Shown here: positions 34,621-47,739 of the stretch, piece by piece
Numbering within the stretch: position 1 is the first letter of the stretch
How the letters are laid out: each line of letters starts with the position of its first letter
NCBI GenBank assembly: GCA_022575985.1
Contig: JAKSXM010000206.1
Location: 806,001 to 870,000, forward strand
Direction: 5' to 3'
Length of the DNA stretch: 64,000 nt
Source: Anagrus nilaparvatae
Lineage: Eukaryota; Arthropoda; Insecta; Hymenoptera; Mymaridae
Notes under the pieces: model-generated
What the model saw: the letters and a program-made list of their open reading frames with translations, nothing else
Told to the model about the DNA's origin: nothing
Database searches by the model: none
Program-made: the position numbers and the translations under genes

Positions 34621-37600
34621 GTCAGGGGTAATGTGTTTTTCACCTCGGAGTGCCTTTGAAAGTACACGAATCGAGTTGAAACCTTTTGCATTCGCTTCAG
34701 AAAAATAATGCCAACAAAGCGTTACAACGATCTATTGTATCATATGCTGGGAGGTGGTTTGCCCACCCACTTTTCACCCCATTTCCCGGCCAAAATGGAA
34801 GTGTAGTAAAAAAATTATTTTTTACATTTTTTAAAGATGCTAAGTGGTTATTTAGGCCACTAAATTAGAATTTAAGGTCAAAAATAACATTTAACAGGTT
34901 CCAAGGGGTAAATTTGACCTATTTTCACCCCAGACACCCCCAAAATCCACATAAATTTTGAAGATACTTTTTTTTAAAATTAAATTCATTATTTAGGTTT
35001 TTTAGGTCGCTGATCTCAAAAATAATGTCAAAAATTTTATTCAACAAGTTCTGAAGGGTGAAATTGGCCATTTTTCACCCCTTTCACCCCCCCCCCCCAA
35101 AAACTCATTTTGTCAAAGGCACTTTTTTTTTTATTTTTAAAAGGTCTAGTAGGTTTCTTAGGTCGCTGAGTTCATAAATGATGTTGAAAATTACATTTAT
35201 CTGGTTCCAATTGTGAAATTGGCCATTTTTACCCCTTTAACCCCCCCCCCCCCCCAAAAAACTCATTTTGTCCAAGGAACTTATGTTTTTTATTTTTAAA
35301 AGGTGTAGTAGATTTTTTTTGGGTGCTGAGTTCAAAAATGATGTCGAAAATTGCATTTTCCTGGTTCCAAAGGGTGAAATTGGCCATTTTACCCCTTTAA
35401 CCCCCCCCCCCCAAAACTCATTTTGTCAAAGGAACTTATGTTTTTTATTTTGAAAAGGTCTAGTAGGTTTTTTTGGGTGCTGAGTTCAAAAATGATGTCG
35501 AAAATTACATTTAGCTATTTACAGAGGGTGAATTTGGCCATTTTCACCCCAAAATTAAGCTAAACCTTTTGAATACTTTTTTTTAAAATTAAATTAATTA
35601 ATTGGGGTTTTTAGGTTGCAGATTTCTAAAATAAATTAAAAAATTTTATTTAACAGGTTCAAAAGGGTGAATTTGTCCATTTTTCACCCCAAATACCCCT
35701 AAATTTACATAAACCTTCAAAATACTTAATTTTTCTTAAATAATTAAATAATTGGGTTTTCAATTTATAATGAAATGTATATTCTTAAGAGAAATTATAA
35801 AATTTAGTAAAATAAAATTATTTTTTACTGTATATTCAAATTATTATTATTTTACTAAGTTTTTTTTCTTTACATTTTTTTACTACTATTTATTTCTTTA
35901 TAAGTTTTAAACAATAAACAAAAAGAAATACCCTGCCAACTAGCTGGCACTAAGGTTCCTCAAACAATGGGCTGTAATCTTAATTTACAACAAATATTAT
36001 TGATTACAACCAGGCAATTATACATACATTTTTCGTTTTTAGTAGCTAGTAAAGTAGATTATTAAGATCATTTTGTTATTAAAGTGAAAATTCTAGCGTC
36101 CATGGATTGGTCGCGCCGGCCTTAATGGATTTTAAATCATTTTTGCATAATTAAAAAGAGAGAAATATAAAAAAAGCTAATTTTATTTTTTTTTATAAAA
36201 GAAATGGTTGGTAACGATGCAAAAATTACAAATATTCGCTCAATTATTATAAAAAGATAGGAGTTTTTACCAGAATTTATAATAATTTCTTATAATTTAT
36301 TTTCTCAGTGTACTCCTTGCATTTGACCAATCTTCCGCAACAATGATAATAATAATAATAATATTTTGTAATAAAAAAAATAGCCACATTAATTGCTTCA
36401 AGATTTTAACATTATTTATATTATTTCTATTAATCACAAAATAATAAATTATTTAATTCTATAAATTGTTTGATTCTTTAAAAAATGCCAATATAACTTT
36501 TAAATCTTAATTTTAAAATGCAAACATAACCATTTAATATTTTTAGGCTGTTTATTATTGTTTATAATTTCATGAAGCTGCATACATAAATTTAATGAAC
36601 ATAGCAACGAGCAAAATAATCCAAGGAAGTCAAAAAGAGGCAAGATTTCCATCACTCTTTCTTGTGTGTTATAATTTATATCAAAATAAAAAAAAAAATT
36701 GTGATTGGATACAAAAAATTACTATAAATTAAATTTCTAAAACTTGTACTCTCATTAAAATAAATTAGATATGTCCAAAACGAAAAATAAATTTGGTGTA
36801 TTATGTATTTTTTTGTGAAAAAAATTTTAGGAAAAAAATTTTCAAAAAATTAAGTATCAGATTGGAGATATCAAGTAAAAACCATACTTTCAAGTATAAG
36901 TACTTTCATGGAAATAAATGAGGTATTACATCCAAAATGAAAAAAAAGGGGGGTTTGAGATTTTTTGATAAAAAAATGTTTGGAAAAAAAATTAGGTCTT
37001 AATTCGATAATGGTTTTGAAATATCACTAGTTACAATATTTTCAGATGTTAGTACTTTCATGGAATTAAATGAGGTATTACACACAAAAAAAAATATTGC
37101 AGTTTTTTTTATTTTCTTTTTTTTTAATTTTGACAAAAAAAATTTTGAAAAAATTAAGTATCAGATCCAAAAAATTACAATAAACAAGGTTCTTAAAACT
37201 AGTACTTCCATGAAAATAAATTAGGTACTAAGTCCAAAAAGAAAAAAAAAATTGGTATTTTTTGTATTTTTTTGTGAAAAAAATTTTAGAAAAAAAATTT
37301 TCAGAAAATCAAGTATCCGATTCGAGATATCATTTGAAAACTATACTTTCAAATATAAGTACTTTCATGGAAATAAATGAGGTATTACATCCAAATTAAA
37401 AAAAAAAGGGGGGGTTTGAGATTTTTTGATAAAAAAATGTTTGAAAAAAAAATTAGGTCTTAATTCGATAATGGTTTTGAAATATCACTAGTTACAATAT
37501 TTTCAGATATTAGTACTTTCATAGAATTAAATGAGGTATTACACCCAAAAAAAAAAAAATATTGCATTTTTTTTTATTTTTCTATTTTTTTAATTTTGAC

Positions 37601-37963
37601 AAAAAAAATTTGAAAAAATTAAGTATCAGATACAAAAAATAACAATAAACAAGGTTCTTAAAACTAGTACTTCCATGGAAATAAATTAGGTACTACGTCC
37701 AAAAAGAAAAAAAAAATTTGTATTTTTTGTATTTTTTTGTGAAAAAAATTTTAGAAAAAAAATTTTCAGAAAATTAAGTATCCGATTCGAGATATCATGT
37801 AAAAACCATACTTTCAAATATAAGTACTTTCATGGAAATAAATGAGGTATTACATCCAAATCAAAAAAAAAAAAAGTACCTCGAGCTTTTTTGGTGAAAA
37901 AATTTTTGAAAAAAAAATTAGGTCTTAATTCCATAATGTTTGTGAAATATCACCGATTACATA

Positions 37964-38003
<40 letters not shown>

Positions 38004-38828
38004 GACTTTTTTTAAAAACCGGTTTTTTAGCTTCCTGGGGACCCAAAAAGAGCTTATATGCCAAAAAATAGAAAATCAAATTTTGACCTAACACAATGGT
38101 TCCTCTTTGAGGAACCAAAAATAAATGTTATATTTCCTCTTTTGAATATTTCATTTGAATTTTATTTAAAAAAATGAAATTTTATTTATGAAATTATACA
38201 AAGATATGAAAAAGTAAATTAACATAATCTCACATAAATATTTCTTGAGTCTCTTGATAGACATGATTTTTGAACTCAGCACCCAAAAAAACCTACTAGA
38301 CCTTTTAAAAATAAAAAGCATAAGTTCCTTTGACAAAATGAGTTTTTGGGGGGGTTAAAGGGGTAAAAATGGCCAATTTCACCCTTCAGAACCTGTTGAA
38401 TAAAATTTTTGACATCATTTTTGAGATCAGCCACCTAAAAAACCTAAATAATGAATTTAATTTTAAAAAAAAGTATCTTCAAAATTTATGTGGATTTTGG
38501 GGGTGTCTGGGGTGAAAATAGGTCAAATTCACCCCTTGGAACCTGTTAAATGTTATTTTTGACCTTAAATTCTAATTTAGTGGCCTAAATAACCACTTAG
38601 CATCATTAAAAAATGTAAAAAATAATTTTTTTACTACACTTCCATTTTGGCCGGGAAATGGGGTGAAAAGTGGGTGGGAAAACCACCCCCGGCATATGAT
38701 ACAATAGATCGTTATAACGCTTTGTTGGCATTATTTTTCTGAAGCGAATGCAAAAGGTTTCAACTCGATTCGTGAACTTTCAAAGGCAGTTTGAGATTTG
38801 ACCTTTTTTTTCACACTATACCCCGGAC
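34621..38828. mobile_element. 4.2-kb TA-flanked foldback element with two tandem arrays
   Basis: Ends are GTCAGGGGTA and TACCCCGGAC, flanked by TA (34619-34620, 38829-38830). Arms 34621-35160 and about 38260-38828 are close reverse complements (for example 'ggccgggaaatggggtgaaaa' inverted). Inside lie about 155-bp tandem units at 35050-35560 ('aaactcattttgtcaaagg' followed by a C-run), a less repetitive middle, and about 460-bp tandem units at 36760-37960 ('ggaaataaatgaggtattacatcc' at 36910, 37370 and 37834). A (CA)n run lies at 37966-37999. No transposase. The open frames 34686-34868, 35268-35453 and 37891-38091 are array or arm translations. Confidence 0.8.
37966..37999. repeat. (CA)n microsatellite
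   Basis: About 16 tandem CA dinucleotides inside the 34621-38828 element, at the end of the 460-bp array. The sequence after it (ccggttttttagcttcctgg) is unique within the window. Confidence 0.9.
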
Positions 38829-38830
38829 TA

Positions 38831-40857
38831 ATAAAAATACAAAATCAATTATACCATTCATTTAAATAATCTTTTAAGTCCAAAAGCCTTATTCACGTGT
38901 TGATTTGGTAAACCGCAGCACAAAATTTCTATTTTATATGCGAGGAATTTAGGAATAAAATAATAATCTTCTTAAAATAAATAAATTAAAATTTTATTTT
39001 TTAATCTTTTGATTTCTTTTATAAATTTCTTTAATACTAAACTAAAGTATTTTTTAACCAATTAAAGATAAATAAAAAATGTATGGACATGTAAAATTTA
39101 TAAGGAACTATTAAATTTTGAAACCCAAATGTCGATTGAATTCCCCTTTACTAAAATTTATACAGATTGATATTTCTAAAGTGCACATGGGTCAAACCCA
39201 TGGTTATTTTTTTTTTTTTGACTGTTCAAAAACGAATTTACACGAATGATGTGCACTTGCATGGAACATGTTTAGGTACTGACATAATTACAATGAAATT
39301 AAATCAAATTACTTTCCTATCACAAACTTATATAATTCCTACAGTACCTTCTACCTATTATTTTAAGTTCTTAAATCGTCAAAAGTATTCTCAATCCCAA
39401 TTTCTAAATTATTCTCTATCCCTAACCCTGGGTTATCGCTAAAACAAAATTATTCTAAGTCATAAATTAAAATCATTTTAAGTCCTGAAACACAAATTAT
39501 TCTCAAATTAGTCTCTAATCAAAGTTTAGAAAGTCCTATTTCACATCTCGGACACTCTTGCCTACTGGAGCTGCTGAATTACTCCTCCCTATGAAAATGT
39601 TCCATGATAATATTCAAGCAAAATTCAAGTCTAATTTTTTCGTGCATTTTTAGGATAATTGGTTTTTTCACGATTCTACAAATTTTTATAAAGTTGTACA
39701 ACAAAAATAAAAATCTGTCTTTGAGTTAACAACCACGTAAATTAAATGTTTTTGTTCCGTAGGAACGGAAGATTTGGTGTCTATTATATTAATTTTTCTT
39801 CCTATATATATAAAGGGTTATTTTTATTTCGTATACTTTTAAATTTATTGCATTAATACAGTTTTATTAAAATTTATAATAATTTGCTTTCTTTAGTAAT
39901 CTTTAGATTAATAAGTCAGGTCCTTGAATTTTGTCTCATATGTCACCGGACGCTGAAGAAAAATAAAAAATAATATAATCAAATAATTCATATGATCCAT
40001 TTGTTTTTCAGTGTTATTTTTTTTACGCGTAATATTGTATTGTATAAAGTATTTGTGAATTTTTTAGTCATCAGTCTTTCGACACCTTGCAATACGAAAA
40101 CATTGTCACAATTTTATATTTTAAAATCATTATAATTTTTATTGCATCTATCAATAAAAGAACTTTAAAAATAATTTAAATTTTTATTTTATATGTGCAT
40201 CAGCCATTCATTGAACAGTTTTCAAAAAATTATTTTTTATCATTTTATGAGTTCAAAAACAGAACAAAAAATTCATATAAGCATCAGAATGTTTATATTA
40301 TTTATATATTGGAATTCTATTTTTTTTAAAGACGAAAAAATTATATTCATTTTATAATAATAAACATAATTATAATCATTAAGTACTTCTTATTCATTTT
40401 AAAAAATATTCAAAAATTTAAAAACATATAAGTAATTTACGCATCAAAAATTTGAGTTTTGAAAAATATGCAAAAATATTATATTAATCAACTATGCTTT
40501 ATGAATATTTTTTTAATGAATTAAATAACTAATTTTTAATTAACAATAATCATTTATGTATTAAATAATTAACTTATAGTTTACTATATAACTTGTAAGA
40601 TACCTCAAATAAAATAACAAAACTTTTTGAGTTGTGTTAATGTTAATGTTTATATTATTGTTTTTAAAATTTCACATATTTCTATGTACGCATTGTGTAG
40701 GTCATCGCGAGAACCAATCAAAATGACATTTTTAGCGGTAACAAAGTACATTGTTTACCGTATGGATAAATTATTACCATTATTTATTACATATAAAAAA
40801 TGTCGATTGCGAAAATGTCGAAAGGAGGAATGTTCGTAATCCGCTTCATGAAGCAGA
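38831..40857. other. Intergenic sequence without a supported gene
   Basis: No gene called. The open frame 39167-39442 lacks family similarity. The frame 40627-40839 ends KKCRLRKCRKEECS just before the Cys-peptide pseudo-exon at 40858 and might be part of the same decayed gene, but continuity is broken by stops. Confidence 0.4.
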
Positions 40858-40986
40858 TATAAATTGTCTTCTGAGGATATGAAGGCAAATACTGCGATAA
40901 CGGAGCTGCATGTGAAAACTTTTTAGTTATTTCTGGTAAAACTTATATTTTTAAGGAATTAAACATAAGCTTACGTAAAACTTAAT
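40858..40986 (+). pseudogene. Frameshifted copy of the 32236-32361 Cys-peptide exon
   Basis: Both copies share 'cagatataaa' at the start and 'aa(c)ttaatttttat' after the stop, and align in between at nucleotide level. Here two bases are missing relative to the other copy around 'gtcttctgagg', shifting the frame between ADINCLL and GYEGKYCDNGAACENF. An adjacent upstream frame (40627-40839) ends with a Cys/Arg-rich stretch. Decay is therefore likely. Function unknown. Confidence 0.45.
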
Positions 40987-41274
40987 TTTTATGTTTCTTT
41001 AATATTCTCTTTTTCTAACTTTTTATATATGGGCGATTATTTCTCAACTCGGCCACCCTCCTCTGCCCAAAAATGGTGGCAACTTAAAAAGATTTTAGTA
41101 TTCTCAAATTGACTGGAAAAGGGTCTAGTTTTTTACACTCATTGGCCTTTTCAAATCTGTAAATCTACTGTGCCCATTTTAGGCACTGAGCGGCGGCAGG
41201 TCAACATTTTAAAAACAGAAAAATTGAAATAAAAGTACATTAACGGTAAGTTTTTTGAAATTTTTTTCTCTTAA

Positions 41275-42450
41275 AAGTTGTTATTTATTAAAACAAAGAA
41301 AATGAGACCACTTGCGTGGTAATTGGTTGATTTCTTAAAAAGTTTTGTAGGTGCTATGTAGTTTTTAAAAATGGGTAAAAAACGGCTACTTTTACTGCTG
41401 ATATCTCTGAACCTACATATCCAAAATAAAAAAGTTTTAGTGCAAAATGGTAGTCTTTTGACGTTCATCACGACCAGTTCAGAAGTGCCTCAAGGTTCGG
41501 TTCTTGGGCCAATTCTATTCTTAATCTATATGAATTCTATTCTAAAATGTGTTACTTGTTGCCATTCAGAATTGTTTGTTGACGATTTACAAATTCATAT
41601 ACAAAGCAAAGTCTCCTCTTCTGAAACTGCTTTAGCTAATATGCAGATTGACGTTAATGCTATTGTAGATTGGACAACAAAAAATCACTTAAAATTAAAT
41701 TCAAATAAAATTAAAATCATTAACTTTGGCACAATTTTTCAATTAAATAATTTAAACACATTATATGATTCAAACATTCCTCCAATAACGGTTTCAGGTG
41801 TAAATTTACCGTATTGAACTTCTGCATTAAATTTAGGAGTAATTTTAACTCCAAAATTGAGTTGGTCACAACACATTATGAAATTGTTAAAAATTTTCAC
41901 TATACTTTGCATCGTTTACGTTTAAAATAAAGATTACTCTCTTATGAGCTTCGTAAATTATTGGTATCTTCTTTAATCATTCCATTTTTTGATTACTGTT
42001 GCCTAGTCTATGATACTCTTGACGTTGCTCTCGTAGAAAAAGTAGAAAGGATTTTAAACTTACCAATATAATTCATTTTTGATGTTGGCAGATATGAGCG
42101 TGTCTCCGAAACCCCATTAAGAAATCAATTAAATTGGATAACTGCCAAATCACGTAAAAAATACTTTAAGTTAGTTATCGTTCACAGCTTAATATCAACC
42201 AAAAGGCCGTCATATCTCTCTTCACAATTTAAAGAACCTGAAGAGGAAAGCAGGCGTTCACAAAGAAACCTTCCTGACACTTCCTTATCGGATTTCCTGC
42301 CTCTCACTTTTTCCCTTCCATCTTTTTATAGAACAGATTTCTATAAAAGTTCATTCTTTATCACAGCTATCACAGAGTGGAATAGTTTACCATTTACATT
42401 AAAAACGTATACATGTATTGTTACATTCAATCACCTTGGATAAATAAAGA
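41275..42450 (+). pseudogene. Decayed non-LTR retrotransposon reverse transcriptase
   Basis: The longest open part (41371-41814) contains VPQGSVLGPILFLIY, the RT block before the active site, then LFVDDLQIH, the F/YxDD catalytic box with V in place of the usual A, then a segment ending WTTKNHLKLNSNK that matches the W-x-x-x-N-x-L-x-x-N-x-x-K region of non-LTR RTs. After a stop at 41815 the downstream coding is still recognisable in shifted frames: NLGVILTPKLSWSQHI, LLVSSLIIPFFDYCCLVYD, and near 42370 ITEWNSLP. Several stops and frameshifts make it inactive. The clade (jockey-, CR1- or R1-like) is not resolved. The endonuclease and ORF1 are missing. Confidence 0.85.
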
Positions 42451-42654
42451 GCACGGGGACATTAATTATTTTTTGACTCAATTATTAAGCATGTGGAGTA
42501 TATGGAGTACATACTCCGTACCAAGAAACCTGAAGTCCAAGGTATAGGCTAATATTAAGACGTACTGCTGTTATCTAGACGATTGCAGGTGTTGTACTAA
42601 CAATCATTCCTGCACTTACTCTTGATACCGCAATAAATCGTAGATGGTAGAATA

Positions 42655-42669
42655 ATATTTATTTATTTT

Positions 42670-42708
<39 letters not shown>

Positions 42709-42716
42709 TATATTTA
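42655..42716. repeat. (TTTA)n microsatellite at the LINE remnant's 3' side
   Basis: About 15 tandem TTTA units follow 'tagatggtagaataa'. Simple-repeat tails are common at the 3' ends of some non-LTR elements, so this may mark the end of the 41275-42450 element. Confidence 0.8.
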
Positions 42717-42779
42717 TTAACTTTTACTTTTGACGATATTGGGAAATTGCGTATATTTTTTAGCTAACATATATTTTAT

Positions 42780-43070
42780 TGAAGATGACAGTGCGCTAAA
42801 GATGGAATTTTAATCAGATGGAATGGCAGAGTCCTTAACCAGACTGGCGAGTCGCTGGATGCAAGTCAAAAGATGGAGTGCAAGAATAGAACTAAATGGC
42901 CTTGAACCTGTCCTGAAGTAATGTGAAAACGGTCCCGGATAGGCTCGCATAAGGTAGGAAGGGAGTGTAGTTTTAGTGGGTATGCCTAGGTAAGGGAGAG
43001 TCCAACATAACTGTCAGTTCAGATTCTGAACAGTATGCGTAACGCATTTGTCCACTTCCTACGCAAAAAA
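42780..43070 (+). mobile_element. Probable non-LTR / SINE 3' end with A-tail
   Basis: A GC-richer block (gagtcgctggatgcaag, acggtcccggataggctc, gtagttttagtgggtatgcc, gaacagtatgcgtaacgc) ends in a run of nine A's before AT-rich sequence. The 'tttagtgggta' phrase resembles the 3' UTR of R1-type non-LTR elements as I know them. No coding sequence. It could be a truncated LINE tail or a SINE sharing that tail. Confidence 0.4.
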
Positions 43071-43079
43071 AAAATTGAT

Positions 43080-43519
43080 ACATTCAAATTACATATTATG
43101 AAGTACCTTCTTTATCTACAAAAAATACCTGTCCTTCAATTGTGATGATATTATAAATTTATTATTAAAGATTATTTCTAATTATGCTATTAATAATAAT
43201 GTAAATATTATTATAACTAAAATTTAATTAAATTCATTAACTATTAATTTTTATTAATTTTAATAAATATTATATTTAATAAATTCAATTTCAATTTTTC
43301 TTTTGTAAACTTATTATAAACTAATTATATTTTTGTAAATTTATTATTCTTATATATAAAAATCTGTATGTATTATGTACAAAAAATTACACTGTAAACT
43401 TTTGTAAATCGTTGCGCCTTTACCACGCCTGCGCCTAACAAATTCTAAAATAAATAAGTAAATAATATACCGAAATCGCGATTTAAATCAATATATGTAT
43501 CGATACAATTATAAACTCC
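43080..43519. other. AT-rich spacer
   Basis: No gene or element recognised between the A-tail at 43070 and the foldback starting at 43522. Confidence 0.5.
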
Positions 43520-43521
43520 TA

Positions 43522-46500
43522 AAGAGCTTGGCCGTATAAGATAGGCGAATTTGCACTCACCCTGTCTAGCTAATTTCAATTAAGCATGTGTTTAGGTATC
43601 AAAAAAGAAAATTTTTCGCGTTGGTTTTAGCCCTCTAGCCCTTTTCTGTTGCGCGCTACCTCAAAAAACGTCTAAAAATCGACATTTTTTTTTCACATAT
43701 TTTCATAATAACACAACTTTTCGCCATGTTAACCTTTTTAGACCTAACTGGGCTTATTCGACGGGGAATCTAACGAACTTTTTGGGAATATTTTTTGCGC
43801 GCCCTCCACGGCCCTTCTCCCTCCACCAGACGCTTAAAACTAGATTTTCAAACAGTCAAAAAATTAAAAAAAACGATTTTTTTCGAGCACGTTCGGAGGT
43901 TTGCAAAAACTTTTTTTTTTCTTATGTATATTTTTTGTTGAAAATTACCCTAGTGGTCATAATTTTTAATTATAGATGGTAGAACATGCCGAAAAATCGG
44001 AAAAACCATTTTTTTCTTATTTTTTTCTTTCGTCTACATAACAACATAACTCTTCGCCATGTTAACCTTTTTGGACCTACTTGGACTTGTTCGATGGGGA
44101 ATCTAACGTACTTTTTGGAAATATTTTTTTCGCGCCCTCCACGGCCCTTCTTTCTCTACCAGACGCTTAAAACTAGATTTTCAAAAAATCAAAAAATCGG
44201 AAAAACCATTTTTTTCTTATTTTTTTCTTTCGTCTACATAACAACATAACTCTTCGCCATGTTAACCTTTTTGGACCTACTTGGGCTTGTTCGATGGGGA
44301 ATCTAACGTACTTTTTGGAAATATTTTTTGCGCGCCCTCCACGGCCCTTCTCCCTCCACCAGACGCTTAAAACTAGATTTTCAAACAGTCAAAAAATTAA
44401 AAAAAACGATTTTTTTCGAGCACGTTTGGAGGTTTGCAAAAACTTTTTTTTTTCTTATGTATATTTTTTGTTGAAAATTACCCTAGTGGTCATAATTTTT
44501 AATTATAGATGGTAGAACATGCCGAAAAATCGGAAAAAACCATTTTTTTCTTATTTTTTTCTTTCGTCTACATAACAACATAACTCTTCGCCATGTTAAC
44601 CTTTTTGGACCTACTTGGGCTTGTTCGATGGGGAATCTAACGTACTTTTTGGAAATATTTTTTTCGCGCCCTCCACGGCCCTTCTTTCTCTACCAGACGC
44701 TTAAAACTAGATTTTCAAAAAATCAAAAAATTGAAAAAAACGATTTTTTTTTAGCATGTTCAGAGATTCAGAATATTTTATTTGTCTTTTGTGCAACATT
44801 GTTAAGCATTACCGAACTGGTCATAATTTTTCATTATAGGTGGTGAAACATGCCAAAAAATCGAAAAAACCATTTTTTCTTATTTTCTTCTTTCATATTT
44901 TTAATATTACATAACTCTTGAACATTTTAACCTTTTTTGATTTACCTGGCCTTGTTTGAAGGGGAATCTAAGCGCATTTTTCGGAAAATATTTTTTTTTA
45001 ATGTATATTTATTGTTGAACATTACCGTACTGGTCATAATTTTTTACTACAGGTAGTGGAACATTCCTAAAGTGATTTGAAGATTAATTAATAATTAGCA
45101 GTATTGAATATAGTATAGACTAAACAATATATAATTTTATTTTGTTTCAATGCACTAAATTTTAATAATTTTTACATATTATAGGTTTTTAAATCTACAT
45201 ACTTTTGAAAATGATCATTCTTATGAAATCAGTATTAAAAAATGTATATAATTACAGAAGAAAATAAACCACCATTAATAAAATTAAATAAAAATGTTTA
45301 TAAATATAAGTGTATTTAATTATCAGTATTATCGTATTTCCTAATCATCGTCAAAAAAATAGTCGGTTGAGCGTGGATTAAGACCATTCCATATTTTTAT
45401 CTGAGTGTAAATGTTTTTTGGTCTTGTTCCACCACCTATAATGAAAAATTATGACCATTACGGTAATGCTCATCAAAAAAAATACATATAGAAAAAAATT
45501 TTTTGACGTGTCTTTTAAAGCGTGTTTAGTCTATAATGTTCAATACTGCTAATTCTTAATTAATCTTCAAATCATTTTAGGCATGTTCCACTACCTATAG
45601 TAAAAAATTATCACCAGTACGGTAATCTTCTACAAAAAATATACATTAGAAGAAAAAAATTATTTACCGTGACTTTTAAAGCGCTAGGAAAATATCGGAT
45701 TTTTTAATTTTTTGACTTTTCTAAAGTAAAGTTTTATGCGTCTAGTGGGGGGAAAGAGGGGGATGGGAGGTACGAGGAATAAAAATGTTTTCGAAAAATG
45801 CGTTAGATTCCCCATCAAACAAGGCCAGGTAGGTCGAAAAAGGTTAAAATTCTGAAGAGTTATGTAATATTAAAACTATGAAAGAAGAATATAAGAAAAA
45901 ATAGTTTTTTCGATTTTTTGATTTTTTGAAAATCTAGTTTTAAGCGTCTGGTGGAGGAAGGAGAGCCGTGGAGGGTGCGAAAAAAATATTTCCAAAAAGT
46001 ACGTTAGATTCCCCATCGAACAAGCCCAAGTAGGTCCAAAAAGGTTAACATGGCGAAGAGTTATGTTGTTATGTAGACGAAAGAAAAAAATAAGAAAAAA
46101 ATGGTTTTTTCGATTTAAGTTTTTGCAAACCTCCGAACGTGCTCGAAAAAAATCGTTTTTTTTAATTTTTTGATTTTTTGAAAATCTAGTTTTAAGCGTC
46201 TGGTGGAGAAAGAAGGGTCGTGGAGGGCGCGCAAAAAATATTCCCAAAAAGTACGTTAGATTCCCCGTCGAATAAGCCCAGTTAGGTCTAAAAAGGTTAG
46301 CATGGCGAAAAGTTATGTTGCTATAAAGGTGAAAGAAAAAAATAAGAAAAAAATGGTTTTTCCGATTTTTCGGCATGTTCCACCACCTATAATTAAAAAT
46401 TATGACTACTAGGGTAATTTTCAACAAAAAATATACATAAGAAAAAAAAAAGTTTTTGCAAACCTCCGAACATGCTCGAAAAAAATCGTTTTTTTTAATT

Positions 46501-46840
46501 TTTTGACTGTTTGAAAATCTAGTTTTAAGCGTCTGGTGGAGGTAGAAGGGCCGTGGAGGGCGCGCAAAAAATATTCCCAAAAAGTAGGTTAGATTCCCCG
46601 TCGAATAAGCTTAGTTAGGTCTAAAAAGGTTAACATGGCGAAAAGTTGTGTTATTATGAAAATATGTGGAAAAAAAATGTCGATTTTTAGACGTTTTTTG
46701 AGGTAGCGCGCAACAAAAAAGGGCAAGAGGGCTAAAACCAACGCGAAAAATTTTCTTTTTTGATACCTAAACACATGCTTAATTGAAATTAGCTATACAG
46801 GGTGAGTGCAAATTCGCCTATCGTATACGGCCAAGCTCTT
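43522..46840. mobile_element. 3.3-kb TA-flanked foldback made of inverted tandem arrays
   Basis: Ends are AAGAGCTTGGCCGTAT and ATACGGCCAAGCTCTT, flanked by TA (43520-43521, 46841-46842). The left half (43522-45125) repeats a unit of about 330 bp, with 'cgccatgttaacctttt' at about 43722, 44056, 44257 and 44590. The right half (45523-46840) carries the inverse units. A spacer of about 400 bp lies between. Open frames on both strands (43782-43982, 43986-44249, 44294-44515, 44628-44846 and the minus-strand 45876-46580) all translate the same repeat, with recurring ARPPRPF-LHQTLKTRFS-NQKI. They are probably by-products of the array. Confidence 0.85.
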
Positions 46841-46842
46841 TA

Positions 46843-47739
46843 GATTATTTAATGATAATCAAATATTACTCAGAAGGGCAGGACTTTCCAGAATTATGTA
46901 TTTAATTATGACGGCAACCTCTTAAGTATTAATTTAATCTAAATATTAGTTTATTATATTAAATATAAATAAAATATAAATATAAATTATATAATTAGTT
47001 AATAAGCAAGTTATTAGTTCATAAGTATGTTAATTAGTTTATAACTAAGTAAATATGTAAATTAGTTTTTGAGATATTTAATTTATAAGATATTTTTATA
47101 ATAATGAATAATAATTAACTAAAAAAGGATTAATGTAAAATATATTTAAAGTCATAAAAATATGTAATAAAAATAATTAAATTATTTAATTCATATAAAA
47201 ACTTAAACATCTATTTTATTACAAATTTTATTTGTAAAGATTTCAAGCTTGTGTGCGTGATTTATGAAAAGTATATATAAGAAAGAGCGTTCGCACATCA
47301 GGCAACACTTGTTTGGGATTCCTCGAAGAGCTAAATTCGTAATAACGGTCCTCTTTGTATTAAAAGCATTTTCAATAAATCCATACATTGATCCAATAAA
47401 TTAATGTTGTTATTTATGCTATGGAATACTAAAAAATTCATCAGCTTCGTAAGGTGCAGAAGCGCCCCGACCACATTTTAGAGGTGCAACCTCGACTTTA
47501 CTTTTAGAACTCTGCCGTTCAAGGGCTCGATACCCTTGTTTCAAAGAGGAAATAGGTGAGTAGGAAAAGTGATCGAATATAGGAAAAAACGTAATTATTG
47601 TAGGCTACCCCTCAGGTATCTTACACATCCTTTTTTGTTTTCATTATTTTTTGGTTTCCTTTTTTTTTTTAACTTCAAGCTCTTATTTATCTTGACCATT
47701 TTGATTTATTGTTATTTTTATTTAATACATTGGTACCAT
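46843..47739. other. Intergenic sequence, no supported gene
   Basis: AT-rich up to 47200. A minus-strand frame at 47203-47388 (ALRGIPNKCCLMCERSFLYI) looks somewhat protein-like but matches nothing I know. It may be part of a decayed element adjoining the gag-like remnant. Confidence 0.35.

Noticed and set aside
36760..37960. Regularly spaced repeats that might suggest a CRISPR-like array
   Set aside because: Units are about 460 bp, AT-rich and compound, within a eukaryotic foldback element.
41271..41471. 66-codon minus-strand frame
   Set aside because: It overlaps the reverse-transcriptase remnant, whose plus-strand motifs are far stronger.
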